From a bacterium (lineage in GTDB: Bacteria > Hydrothermota > UBA3073 > JACQXS01 > JAQTXJ01): 64,000 nucleotides of DNA. The first letter of the stretch is position 1. The number at the start of each line of letters is the position of its first letter. The stretch spans positions 81,017-145,016 of the forward strand of contig JAQUPX010000007.1 in NCBI GenBank assembly GCA_028716385.1, read 5' to 3'. The notes below the pieces were generated by a model, which ran no database searches, was not told where the DNA came from, and saw nothing but the letters and a program-made list of their open reading frames with translations. The position numbers and the translations under genes are program-made. Shown here one piece after another: positions 17,925 through 27,034 of this stretch.

Positions 17925-20900
17925 ATGAAATTAATAATCTGTTCCCTGCTCCTCGCCCAAACCCTTACGGCGGAGACCATAAAAATCAATTACGAATTCC
18001 GGAAGCCCTCGGTAAAACACGGGCAGTATGACCTTATAACTATCGCAGGACTTAAATCCTTTATACAACCCGGCAAACCTGTTCTGCCTTCAAAAGACAT
18101 AAAAATACTCATTCCTGCAGGAGAAAAAGTTCTAACCGTTAAGGTAATCCCCTGCGAAACCGAAACTTTGAAGGGTTACTACGATATCCAGCCCGGACCT
18201 CCTATAATACCTACCTCTGTAAAAGATGATAAAATTAAAACGGTTAAAGACAGTAAAATATATAAACAATCCTCTCCCTACCCCGGAGAACCAATCTCCA
18301 ATTATTTAACACATAGACTTAACGGATTTGACATACTGACAGGCCAGATTTTTCCTGTCTGCTACATTCCCAAAACAGGCAAAATATTCTATTATAAAAA
18401 AGTAACACTTGAAATCACTACAACCCCGGACACAAAAACAAAAATAGAACAATCGGCAATGAGAATTACGGATAAAAAAACTTCTGATAAGATACTAAGA
18501 AATATAGAAAACAGCGAAGCATTATTTTCCTATAATAGTCTTACTAAACAAATACCCACACCCGGCACGTTTGCATCTAAATCAGGTCCGTTTGATTATA
18601 TACTTATAACCGGCGCAACCCTGAAAGACTCGTTTCAGGTGCTCGTAAACTGGAAAAACTCCCGCGGGATACAAGCCGGGCTGTTTACTACGGATTCAAT
18701 ATATGCCAATTATACGGGTGTTGACAATCAGGAAAAAATCAGGAATTTTATAAAAGCCTGCTACACCGCCTGGAACGGGACTGCACATCCTCTTAAATGG
18801 GTTGCTCTCGGCGGGGATGACGAAATTATCCCCGTAAGAGGATTGTTGGCATGGGGAACTGACGGCGTAGGGAGCCCGATTGATTCTACTATGGCAAGCG
18901 ACATTTATTACGCAGGACTTGACGGCAACTGGGATACCGACGGTGACGGCGTTTACGGAGAAGGCGACACGGCAGGCGGCGGGACCGGAACTTCCGGAGA
19001 AGAAGCCGATTTTCTTCTTGAAGTAGCGGTCGGAAGAATAACCGTAGAAACTCCTGAAGAAGCAGGCAATTATACAAAGAAACTAATTTATTATGAAAAC
19101 AAAACAAACCCGGATTACTTGAACAGAGCCTTGTTTGTTGGCGAGTACCTTGATGCCTATACTCAAGGCGGAGATAAAAAAGATAGCGTTGCTTATTTAC
19201 TTCTTCCAAAATTCAGTATAACAAGGTTGTATGACAGGGATGGAACGTTTAATTCTAACGCCGTTGAGGATGAACTTCTGAAAGGAACACACATCCTGAA
19301 TCATCTTGGACACGCAAATAGTTCGACAGTAATGGAGTTATTTGGTGGAAATATAGGAAACACCGATTACCCGCTGATATATTCCCAGGGGTGTTATACC
19401 GCAGGTTTTGATGAAGCGATGAGCGGTTCCTCTGAAGCAATTGCCGAATCATTTATATTTTCGCCAACAGGAGCTTTCGCATACATAGGAAATACCCGCT
19501 TCGGATGGTATAGTCAAGGTTTTTATGAGGGCCCCGGGGAACACTTTGACCACCAGTTCCTGGATGCGATATTTACGGAGAATATAAAGAATTTGGGTGA
19601 TGCGCTGAATGACGCAAAAGAAGACCTGGTAACCGCTATGGGAGCCACCGGAACAATGAGATGGAGTTACTTCACGATTAATCTCCTCGGCGACCCTGAA
19701 ACACCTATTATTACCGAATATCTGCCACCGAATGCAAATATTTCTTCTCCAAATAATTATGCTACAATATGTGGAGACGTACTGATGAAGGGAACGGCTA
19801 AAAAGGGAGATGCCGCCGGAGCTACGTTCTTGAATTACAAATTTGAGTACGGAATAGGAAAAACTCCTTCATTGTGGATTCCTGTTTCCGATTCTTTTTA
19901 TCAACCCGTAATAAACGATACGTTGTGTCTATTGGATACGCGGTTGATACCTGAAGACAGTTTAGTTACTATTAAACTTGTTGTAAAAGATTCCGGTGGA
20001 AAAACAGGAGAGGATAAAAGGTATTATCGCATAAATAACTGCGCATTGGATATAGCAAATAAATCGCCGGCATACAGCAATGCCGATACGGTATATTTTA
20101 AGGGAAATGCTTTTGTTTCCAATTTTACTAATTACACGATAAAATTTAAGAAAAAGAGCGGACCTGACGTATGGGATACAACAGGGATTACCCTGAGAAA
20201 CAACGGAACGAGCGAAAAAGGCAACGATACACTTGGGATATGGGTGCTTGGACAGATTCCTCTTGAAGTTTATGCTATTAAGTTAAATGTTTACGGAAGC
20301 GATACTTTTGAATCTGTAATAGAAATAAACATTGATGAATCCGGGCTACCGGGATTTCCGGTGTACGGGGGCTGGTTTGGTTCGCCTACTGTCTGCGACG
20401 TAAATCTTGACGGCAAAAACGAATTACTAATCAGCAAAGCCGAGGGGTTATTTGTTTATGATAATCAGGGGAACAAACTATTAAATACTTCATCAAGCGA
20501 TTGGCTTTATGGCGCGCCGTCAGTTGGAGATATTGACGGGGACAAAGACCTTGAAATGGTAGTAGCCGAAAAAAATAGACTCTACGCGTGGCATCATAAC
20601 GGAACGCCGGTAACTTCATTTCCTAAGTCTCTTCCCGGGGTCGCTTACACTTCACCGACATTATGTGATTTCAACAATGATTCTATTCCTGAAATCCTGT
20701 ATTGTTCGGGCGACAGTTTATACCGGATTAAGGGAGACGGAAGTATTGTATCGGGTTGGCCGATTTATGCGCCCGGCATTTATAAATCCGCAGTAGCCGA
20801 TATAAACGGAGATAACGAAAAAGAAATAATATTTGGCAACAGTCTTGGAGAAATACATATTATTAAAAAAGATAAAACACCGGTAGCAGGTTGGCCGGTC

Positions 20901-21872
20901 CAGCTAAGCAGGGACATAGGAATCCCTGTAATCGGGGATATAGATAATAACGACTCGCTTGAAATAGTCGTTCCGACCTGTGGTAGAAGCTTCGATAGTA
21001 TTTATGTTTTTAAATCCGATGGGAGCAGGATGCCCGGCTGGCCTAAACCTATTATTGTTCCGTTTATGGAACCGTTTTTTCAGCCTGCGTTGGGAGACCT
21101 GAACGGCGATTCATTGCTTGAAATAGTAATGCCTTCAACGGATTCTTTATACAGTTATAACCCTGTTCTGTTCGTGTTTGACTATATTGGTAACTTCTTT
21201 CCGGGTTGGCCTGAAACCCTTTCGGCAAAGAGTGAAATCTTTACTTCGGCGGTTATAGGGGACATTTATACGAACCCCGGTATGGAAATTGTAGTTGGCA
21301 CAAGGAATAAAGGCAAGTTCTATGCTTTCACTGACAGCGGGGTTTTGATTCCAAGTTTTCCAAAGTTTACGGCAGATTCTAATCTGGCATGCCCATCCCC
21401 TACGCTTGCGGATTTAGATAATGACGGGTTTATTGAAATTATCGGTTCAAGTTTAAATAACACTTACGTATGGAATACTCAGGGAGATTCAAAAGACATA
21501 GAATGGTCGACATCTCAAAATGACGTGTGGCATACAGGGTTGTATAAATTTACTCCTTCAAATCCCGGGGTAGAAGAAAATGCAGATAATAAGCTTACAT
21601 TATCAATATCAAAAATAATGCCCAATCCTTTTAAGAATAAAACATTGTTATCTTTTTCAGTTCCGGAGAATGCAAAAGTTAAAATCAATGTCTTTAATCT
21701 TGCGGGACAACATATAAAAACTCTTTTTAATAATACGGTAAAACCCGGAACTTATAACGTGTATTGGTATGGTAAAGATAAAAATGAACACCCGTCGCCA
21801 ACAGGAATATATTTTATAAAAATTGAAGGCATCGGAGATACAAAAGTTAGAAAATTAATATTGCTGAAATAA
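17925..21872 (+). CDS. Gingipain-like C25 cysteine peptidase with FG-GAP repeats and T9SS-type CTD
   Basis: 1315 residues from the ATG at 17925, set by AAGGAGG at 17914-17920; an upstream frame lacks an SD. Signal peptide (MKLIICSLLLAQTLTA), then a propeptide-like region, then a Peptidase_C25 domain (about 205-590): FDYILITG, WKNSRGIQAG, GGDDEIIPVRG, with the probable catalytic pair His463 (NHLGHANS) and Cys490 (SQGCYTAGF). A segment like the gingipain Ig domain follows, then FG-GAP/VCBS repeats with Ca-binding D-x-D-x-D loops (about 830-1215), then a CTD (MPNPFKNKTLLSF to KLILLK). Likely secreted endopeptidase for feeding on protein. The next gene is another protease. Confidence 0.88.
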   Translation: MKLIICSLLLAQTLTAETIKINYEFRKPSVKHGQYDLITIAGLKSFIQPGKPVLPSKDIKILIPAGEKVLTVKVIPCETETLKGYYDIQPGPPIIPTSVKDDKIKTVKDSKIYKQSSPYPGEPISNYLTHRLNGFDILTGQIFPVCYIPKTGKIFYYKKVTLEITTTPDTKTKIEQSAMRITDKKTSDKILRNIENSEALFSYNSLTKQIPTPGTFASKSGPFDYILITGATLKDSFQVLVNWKNSRGIQAGLFTTDSIYANYTGVDNQEKIRNFIKACYTAWNGTAHPLKWVALGGDDEIIPVRGLLAWGTDGVGSPIDSTMASDIYYAGLDGNWDTDGDGVYGEGDTAGGGTGTSGEEADFLLEVAVGRITVETPEEAGNYTKKLIYYENKTNPDYLNRALFVGEYLDAYTQGGDKKDSVAYLLLPKFSITRLYDRDGTFNSNAVEDELLKGTHILNHLGHANSSTVMELFGGNIGNTDYPLIYSQGCYTAGFDEAMSGSSEAIAESFIFSPTGAFAYIGNTRFGWYSQGFYEGPGEHFDHQFLDAIFTENIKNLGDALNDAKEDLVTAMGATGTMRWSYFTINLLGDPETPIITEYLPPNANISSPNNYATICGDVLMKGTAKKGDAAGATFLNYKFEYGIGKTPSLWIPVSDSFYQPVINDTLCLLDTRLIPEDSLVTIKLVVKDSGGKTGEDKRYYRINNCALDIANKSPAYSNADTVYFKGNAFVSNFTNYTIKFKKKSGPDVWDTTGITLRNNGTSEKGNDTLGIWVLGQIPLEVYAIKLNVYGSDTFESVIEINIDESGLPGFPVYGGWFGSPTVCDVNLDGKNELLISKAEGLFVYDNQGNKLLNTSSSDWLYGAPSVGDIDGDKDLEMVVAEKNRLYAWHHNGTPVTSFPKSLPGVAYTSPTLCDFNNDSIPEILYCSGDSLYRIKGDGSIVSGWPIYAPGIYKSAVADINGDNEKEIIFGNSLGEIHIIKKDKTPVAGWPVQLSRDIGIPVIGDIDNNDSLEIVVPTCGRSFDSIYVFKSDGSRMPGWPKPIIVPFMEPFFQPALGDLNGDSLLEIVMPSTDSLYSYNPVLFVFDYIGNFFPGWPETLSAKSEIFTSAVIGDIYTNPGMEIVVGTRNKGKFYAFTDSGVLIPSFPKFTADSNLACPSPTLADLDNDGFIEIIGSSLNNTYVWNTQGDSKDIEWSTSQNDVWHTGLYKFTPSNPGVEENADNKLTLSISKIMPNPFKNKTLLSFSVPENAKVKINVFNLAGQHIKTLFNNTVKPGTYNVYWYGKDKNEHPSPTGIYFIKIEGIGDTKVRKLILLK

Positions 21873-21954
21873 AAACGACCGATAACAAAGCTAAAAAATT
21901 AAGTCTAACTTATCCGGAATAGTTGGACATTTGAAAATTTGGAGGAGGAAAAAA

Positions 21955-24900
21955 ATGTTGAATGAAATGAAATCCGCCTCAGGCGGAAAAAAATATATGG
22001 AACATCTGGGACATCCCGCTCAGGCGGTGACCGCCTTGGCGGTGATTTTGTTTACGCTATTTTTTGTAGTGAATTTATGCTACGGCGATTTTATAAAAGT
22101 AAAAAACGCCGGTGAAAAAATCGTAAAAGAAAAAATAACTGCACACAGTATTTCACGCTCGGAATTCAAGAAAAGCGGCGCTCCAAAATCTCATACGATT
22201 TACGTCTTGTATCAGGGAAACAGTGAAGTAGATATCGCGGAATTAATCTACGGTGGCGGCGGTTGGGGATATAAACTATACCGTAACGGGGCTTTGCTCG
22301 ATTCTACGGACGACGGACCTACGGTATACAGAGACACCGGCGTAGTAAGAGGGTCGTCCTATACCTACCAGACACAGATTTATTATGACGATTCATTAAT
22401 ATCCGAAAGCAACATAGTTACTGCAAATCCGGGCAGCATTTGCGGACAGATTGCGAGAAGTACGGTATGGAGAAAAGAAGACAACCCGTTCGTTATACAA
22501 GGAACTCTTCCGCTGGCACAAAATTGCGTCGTTCTGACGGGAGGATGGGGCGATACTTCGTCTCCAACGCTTACAATCGAACCCGGCGTAGAAATAAAAA
22601 TAGACCCTTCCCATGCTCTTGGAACTTCGGCAGGAAATCTCGTGATGATAGGGCAACAGGATACTATGATAAAAATCTCTTCCAATACCGGCTCGCGCTC
22701 GAATTATTCCTTTACAATACAGGATTCTTCTAAGGGAACATTAGAATGGGTCGAAGTTACGGGAGCAGGATTCGGAGTGATAAGTTACGTGAACGCAAGT
22801 GGCAGCGTAAACATAGCAAGATGCAGATTTACGGATGACTCCATAGGCATAAAAGCTCAAAGTCCCTGCAAGGTATGCAGCGTCTTTGTAGCCGACTGTA
22901 ATTACGGAATTTATTCCACGGGTAGCGGTATGGCACAGGTGTCTTATAGCGAAATAACGTCTAATAAATACGGAATTGTAGGAACTTCAGGAGGATGGTT
23001 TAATGTCCAGCACTCTAATATTTGCGGGAACGACAGCGTGGGGGTTAGAAATGACGATGGAGCAGCGCTTCTTTCCGTTAAGAACTGTTTCTGGGGCACC
23101 GGAGGTCCAAAAGATATTACGGGGCGCTTTGCCATCGGAGATACAATCATCGGGAGCTTGAATTACAAACCCTACGTAAATACTTATTATGATGTAGAAC
23201 TGGCAAATATTGATTTAAAAATAAAAGACGTAAAAACAATCCAGACTGTTCAGGATGTTGATTTACTAACACTAAGACCAACTATGGTAAGGGTTTTTGT
23301 GGATGTAGGAAGATGCAAGCCTGTGGATGGAGTAAACGTTAAATTAACTTACAATGGGACAGATTATTTTTCTGCGGGAAGCTCTATTAAAGGAGCAAAA
23401 GTCTGGTCTAATGCCGAATTAAATAACGGAGTCAACAGTTTCAATTTCTTTATACCTATTGGAAATTTATTCGGTGCTGCAGGAAACGCGGTAGTCAGCG
23501 CGGAAGTAGATTACGCACCCGGAGCAGTTGAGGAAAGAAACGAAACAAATAATACCGGGGTAGATTCGGTAAAAGTAGTCTCTTCGCCCCACGCATGGAT
23601 AACGTATAGGCCCATTTCTGCAGAAAGATGGCATGGGCTACCAAGCGTAAACATTACTGATTTTGCCCAACAATGTCAGTCATTAGTAGCAGCAATTTTA
23701 CCAATGTACTGGGGTATGATAGAATATGATTGTTCTATTATAAATGTAGATTCTACTGTTACAGGCGGGGCATTCGGTTGGAATACCCGAACAGTTATGA
23801 GTATAATTACAAGACTCTATGCTTCTGAGGATGTAGACCACAGGGTAGTGGGTATTGCGCCGAAAGGAACATTCAGCCATGGGTTGTCTCATTCGGGATA
23901 CGCAAGAGTCGTTCTTATTGATAGCACAACATTCCCAAGTGACCAGTGGGTAGCAACTCACGAGTTAGGGCATGTTTTTAACGGAAGAGGTTACGTATTA
24001 AATGACGAATACTATGAAATAAGAAGTTTCTGGGATACGGATGGAAATAGCAGTTGGCCTTATAAAACCCAGCCTGACGGTTCTGTTTCAAGCGAAGGAT
24101 GGTGGGTAGACAAAGGAACAAAAGGATGTATCCACAATCCTCACCCTAAAGAATATGCCGGCAATAATTATTACAGTTTTATGGGTAACTCAGGCACTAT
24201 GTCTCACTGGGTATCTGATTCCGTTTATAAAATTTTGTTAAATAATTTTCCTGCTAAAAAGAAGGCATCCGTTCCGAGAATTGCATTCAGTTTTAATATT
24301 TATGATAATGATTCCGCATTGATTAAACCCTCTTATAAAATTCCAAATGGAGAAGCGGATACAGGACAAACCGGAAACTACAGGATAGAATGTCAGAACG
24401 GCTCAGGGAGTGTATTGTCAGGTATAAATTTTGAACCCGATTTTATAGATGTCCCCTCTTCAACACTCAAGGGTTCCCCGTATTACTTTAATCTTGAGTT
24501 CCCTGTAAATACGCAGAAAATAGTTATAAAACATAACTCCACTATAATTAAGCAAGTTATAAAATCTGCAAATGCGCCAATCGTAACACTTCTCTACCCG
24601 AACGGCGGAGAAAGCTTCTCGGATACGGTAAGAGTGAAATGGAGCGGAAACGATATAGACGGCGGGCAACTTTATTACTGGCTGTTATATACTAGGGATT
24701 CCGTGTGGACACCCATTGCAATAGATTTAATTGATACAACTTACTTAGTAAATATGCAGTCTTTCCCGGGCGGAACGACTTGTAAATTCAAAGTTATCGC
24801 CACTGACGGCATAAATACTTCAAGCGACGAATCAAACTCATACTTCGGCTCGGCTAACAAAGCGCCAAACGTGTTTATATCGGAACCCGGAGACAGCGCA

Positions 24901-25767
24901 ATATATTCGATAAATCAGGGAATCACATTCAGCTCTAATGCTTACGACGCGGAAGACCGGATTGTGGACGACACTACTTTGAAATGGGTATCAAGCGTTA
25001 ACGGTCAACTCGGAACAGGGAAAAATCTTTCGGCAATGCTTCCTCTCGGAAATCATACCATATACCTGACAGGTCATGACAGCAAAGGATTAATCGGCGG
25101 AGATACGATACACCTGAGCGTAGTGTCGGATACTTTACCGGATGTATATGTAACTACAAACGACATATCTACAAATAGACCTCCGGTTATTAACGATACG
25201 TGCTGGATTAGAGCGGATATAAAGAATATACGAAAAGATGCGGAATGTTTGGTGTCCATATACCTGCATCATATTGATTCGGCTAATCTTATTACAAACG
25301 CTATTGTTTCGGTTGAGGCTAACAAAACTACGCATTTGAACGTGATGTGGACACCGCTGGCAACAGGTCTGGATACGGTATGGGTAAAAATCTCGGAAGC
25401 TGACCCCGTAGAAAACGACACTACGAATAATATAGCTTCAAAAGTATTTACCGTAGTTCTAATCGGAGCAGAGGAGACGACTCCCCCGAAAGTTATGTTC
25501 CTAAGCCAGAATTATCCGAACCCGGCACTGAATTCAACGTTTATAAAATTCGGTATCCCGGAAGCCGGAAACGTGAAATTGAAAATTTATAACGTAAGCG
25601 GGAGACTGGTAAAGACTTTGCTTGAGGGTGAATGCAGCGCAGGGTATCATACCGTGAGGTGGAACGGAACCGACACTTACAACAACAAGATTGCAGCCGG
25701 CATATACTTTGTAAGGTTACAAAACAACAAACGTACACTTACGCGCAAAACGGTAATTTTACAATAA
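21955..25767 (+). CDS. Secreted HELGH metallopeptidase with beta-helix, CARDB and T9SS-type CTD
   Basis: 1270 residues from the ATG at 21955, with GGAGGAGG seven bases upstream. The N-terminus is odd: TCCGCCTCAGGCGGA adds KSASGGK and a second palindromic stretch encodes part of HPAQAVTALAV before the hydrophobic core, so the signal peptide is long. Order: parallel beta-helix (about 160-390), CARDB-like domain (about 405-530, ending VEERNETNNTG), zinc peptidase with HELGH (His669, Glu670, His673), Ig-like domains, second CARDB (about 1060-1160), CTD (QNYPNPALNSTFIKF to RKTVILQ). The third zinc ligand is not obvious. It follows the C25 peptidase by 82 bases and may be cotranscribed. Confidence 0.83.
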   Translation: MLNEMKSASGGKKYMEHLGHPAQAVTALAVILFTLFFVVNLCYGDFIKVKNAGEKIVKEKITAHSISRSEFKKSGAPKSHTIYVLYQGNSEVDIAELIYGGGGWGYKLYRNGALLDSTDDGPTVYRDTGVVRGSSYTYQTQIYYDDSLISESNIVTANPGSICGQIARSTVWRKEDNPFVIQGTLPLAQNCVVLTGGWGDTSSPTLTIEPGVEIKIDPSHALGTSAGNLVMIGQQDTMIKISSNTGSRSNYSFTIQDSSKGTLEWVEVTGAGFGVISYVNASGSVNIARCRFTDDSIGIKAQSPCKVCSVFVADCNYGIYSTGSGMAQVSYSEITSNKYGIVGTSGGWFNVQHSNICGNDSVGVRNDDGAALLSVKNCFWGTGGPKDITGRFAIGDTIIGSLNYKPYVNTYYDVELANIDLKIKDVKTIQTVQDVDLLTLRPTMVRVFVDVGRCKPVDGVNVKLTYNGTDYFSAGSSIKGAKVWSNAELNNGVNSFNFFIPIGNLFGAAGNAVVSAEVDYAPGAVEERNETNNTGVDSVKVVSSPHAWITYRPISAERWHGLPSVNITDFAQQCQSLVAAILPMYWGMIEYDCSIINVDSTVTGGAFGWNTRTVMSIITRLYASEDVDHRVVGIAPKGTFSHGLSHSGYARVVLIDSTTFPSDQWVATHELGHVFNGRGYVLNDEYYEIRSFWDTDGNSSWPYKTQPDGSVSSEGWWVDKGTKGCIHNPHPKEYAGNNYYSFMGNSGTMSHWVSDSVYKILLNNFPAKKKASVPRIAFSFNIYDNDSALIKPSYKIPNGEADTGQTGNYRIECQNGSGSVLSGINFEPDFIDVPSSTLKGSPYYFNLEFPVNTQKIVIKHNSTIIKQVIKSANAPIVTLLYPNGGESFSDTVRVKWSGNDIDGGQLYYWLLYTRDSVWTPIAIDLIDTTYLVNMQSFPGGTTCKFKVIATDGINTSSDESNSYFGSANKAPNVFISEPGDSAIYSINQGITFSSNAYDAEDRIVDDTTLKWVSSVNGQLGTGKNLSAMLPLGNHTIYLTGHDSKGLIGGDTIHLSVVSDTLPDVYVTTNDISTNRPPVINDTCWIRADIKNIRKDAECLVSIYLHHIDSANLITNAIVSVEANKTTHLNVMWTPLATGLDTVWVKISEADPVENDTTNNIASKVFTVVLIGAEETTPPKVMFLSQNYPNPALNSTFIKFGIPEAGNVKLKIYNVSGRLVKTLLEGECSAGYHTVRWNGTDTYNNKIAAGIYFVRLQNNKRTLTRKTVILQ
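21973..22058. repeat. Palindromes inside the metallopeptidase signal-peptide region
   Basis: TCCGCCTCAGGCGGA (21973-21987, read SASGG) and, 25 bases on, GCGGTGACCGCC with CCGCCTTGGCGG (about 22024-22042). Together they account for much of the extra length ahead of the hydrophobic core. Confidence 0.75.
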
Positions 25768-26397
25768 TCTCGCCTTTGTTTTAATGAAGGTAGCCGCTGA
25801 AGTTGGTAGCCGCAACCTTTAGGTTGCGTAACTATCGTGACTCCAACTTATCCTGCTCTGCTGGGTTAGTTATACAATTAGGACGCAGATTTTCGCAGAT
25901 AAACAGGATTAACGAAATAGTAACAGAAAAGACAAAGCAGGAAAATTATTTTTTTCTCTGTGCCCTCTCTGTTTTTTTAGTTGGAGTTTGTTTCGTTAGA
26001 AACATTACTCCAACTTATCCAGCTCTGCTGGGCTCTGTGTCCTCTATCTATTTTGTTATCTGTTTTTTAATCTCTTTTACTCTGATATATTTTTTCCTCT
26101 GTGTTCGGAGTTTACCCCGCTATGTCGAAGATCCCGCCGTGGCGGTGAGCGGGGTGGTTAATTTTTTCGTTTTCTATCCTCTGTATCCGTGAAAATTCGT
26201 GACTAAAAATTAATCGGTTTTTTCTTTTCTTTCTGTTACCATCTATATTTTCAGCTCTCTTTTCTTTTTTTACTATCTATGCTGTCTACACTATCTATAC
26301 CACCCATCCCCTTATATTTCAATAAGTTACAGACTCTTCCCCCTATAAATTCCGATGTCCTGTAGAAAAGAAAAGAAAACAAAATTAAAAATAAAGC
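25768..26397. repeat. 630-base repeat-filled gap
   Basis: In order: an AGTTGG-family unit with inner hairpin GCAACCtttaGGTTGC (25801-25866); a copy of the 14133 module (25878-25957; aggattaacgaaatagtaac); a compact unit AGTTGGAGT-GTTTCgttaGAAAC-ACTCCAACT followed by TATCCAGCTCTGCTGGG (25977-26032); a CGGAGTTTACCCCGC unit (26106-26160); then ctctgtg/atccgtg text and T-rich sequence. A 129-codon frame at 25803-26192 consists only of these repeats. Confidence 0.75.
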
Positions 26398-26426
26398 TTG
26401 ACAAAGGTTTTAGGCGCATTTAAGCT
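26398..26426 (+). promoter_or_regulatory. Candidate promoter of the HU gene
   Basis: TTGACA (26398-26403), spacer 17, TAAGCT (26421-26426). The leader would run about 25 bases to the ATG and contain AAGGAGGT. Confidence 0.55.
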
Positions 26427-26457
26427 CAAGACAATTGATAAAGGAGGTGATTTACAA

Positions 26458-26730
26458 ATGAATAAATCAGACCTTGTTGCCAGAATGGCAAAAAAGTCCG
26501 AAATTTCCCAAAGTGCAGCAGAAGTAGCGCTTAATGAGTTTATGGCAGGCGTATCAGATGCATTGAAAAAGGGAGAAAGAGTAACGCTCGTCGGATTTGG
26601 TAGCTGGGATGTAAGAAAGAGAGCAGCCAGAAAGGGGAGAAATCCACAGAATGGCAAAGCCCTTAACATTCCTGCAAGAAGAGTAGTCAGATTCAGAACT
26701 GGCTCAGAATTAAAAGGCAGAGTCAAATAA
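26458..26730 (+). CDS. hup: HU-family histone-like DNA-binding protein
   Basis: 90 residues from the ATG at 26458, chosen because AAGGAGGT lies nine bases upstream and the family starts MNKSDLV; an in-frame extension to 26398 is not needed. The DNA-binding arm GRNPQNGKALNIPARRVVRF and the core VTLVGFGSWDVRKRAARKG are typical. HU bends and compacts DNA as a dimer. A consensus promoter and the strongest SD in the window suggest high expression. The gene is monocistronic, followed by a hairpin. Confidence 0.97.
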   Translation: MNKSDLVARMAKKSEISQSAAEVALNEFMAGVSDALKKGERVTLVGFGSWDVRKRAARKGRNPQNGKALNIPARRVVRFRTGSELKGRVK

Positions 26731-26736
26731 CACAGC

Positions 26737-26775
26737 AACCCAGAGTGATATGTTTTTTTTCTTATCCTCTGGGTT
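26737..26775 (+). terminator. Hairpin after the HU gene, possible terminator
   Basis: AACCCAGAG (26737-26745) pairs with CTCTGGGTT (26767-26775) across a 21-base loop that holds eight T. It lies seven bases after the stop codon. A T-run in the loop and not after the stem is atypical. Confidence 0.45.
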
Positions 26776-27034
26776 TCTTATTAGCTGGACTTTGCGACGT
26801 AGGAGTATTACTCTAAGTTATCCAGCAAAGCTGAGTTTAAAATCCTCCGAAATTATACCCCAAAATCTGCACAACAACAATTAATCTAAAAACCCTTTGC
26901 TCATTACCACACAAAAAAATAATAACTTTTTTCGCAAGTTTTTATTTATTTTATTGTCTAATTGTTACAAAGTAAAAAGTAATAATAATTAAAGATTTGA
27001 CTAATCTATTATTTAGTATATTCTTTGCTACATT
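26776..27034. repeat. Gap with a diverged AGTTGGAGT-type unit and AT-rich leader
   Basis: 26781-26837 reads AGCTGGACT, then ACTCTAAGTTATCCAGCAAAGCTGAG, a diverged copy of the modular family. The rest is AT-rich; TTGACT at 26997-27002 lies 38 bases before the tolC-like ATG. Confidence 0.55.

Noticed and set aside
25803..26192. 129-codon open frame between the metallopeptidase and HU
   Set aside because: It is made wholly of intergenic repeat units, has no SD and no recognisable protein features.
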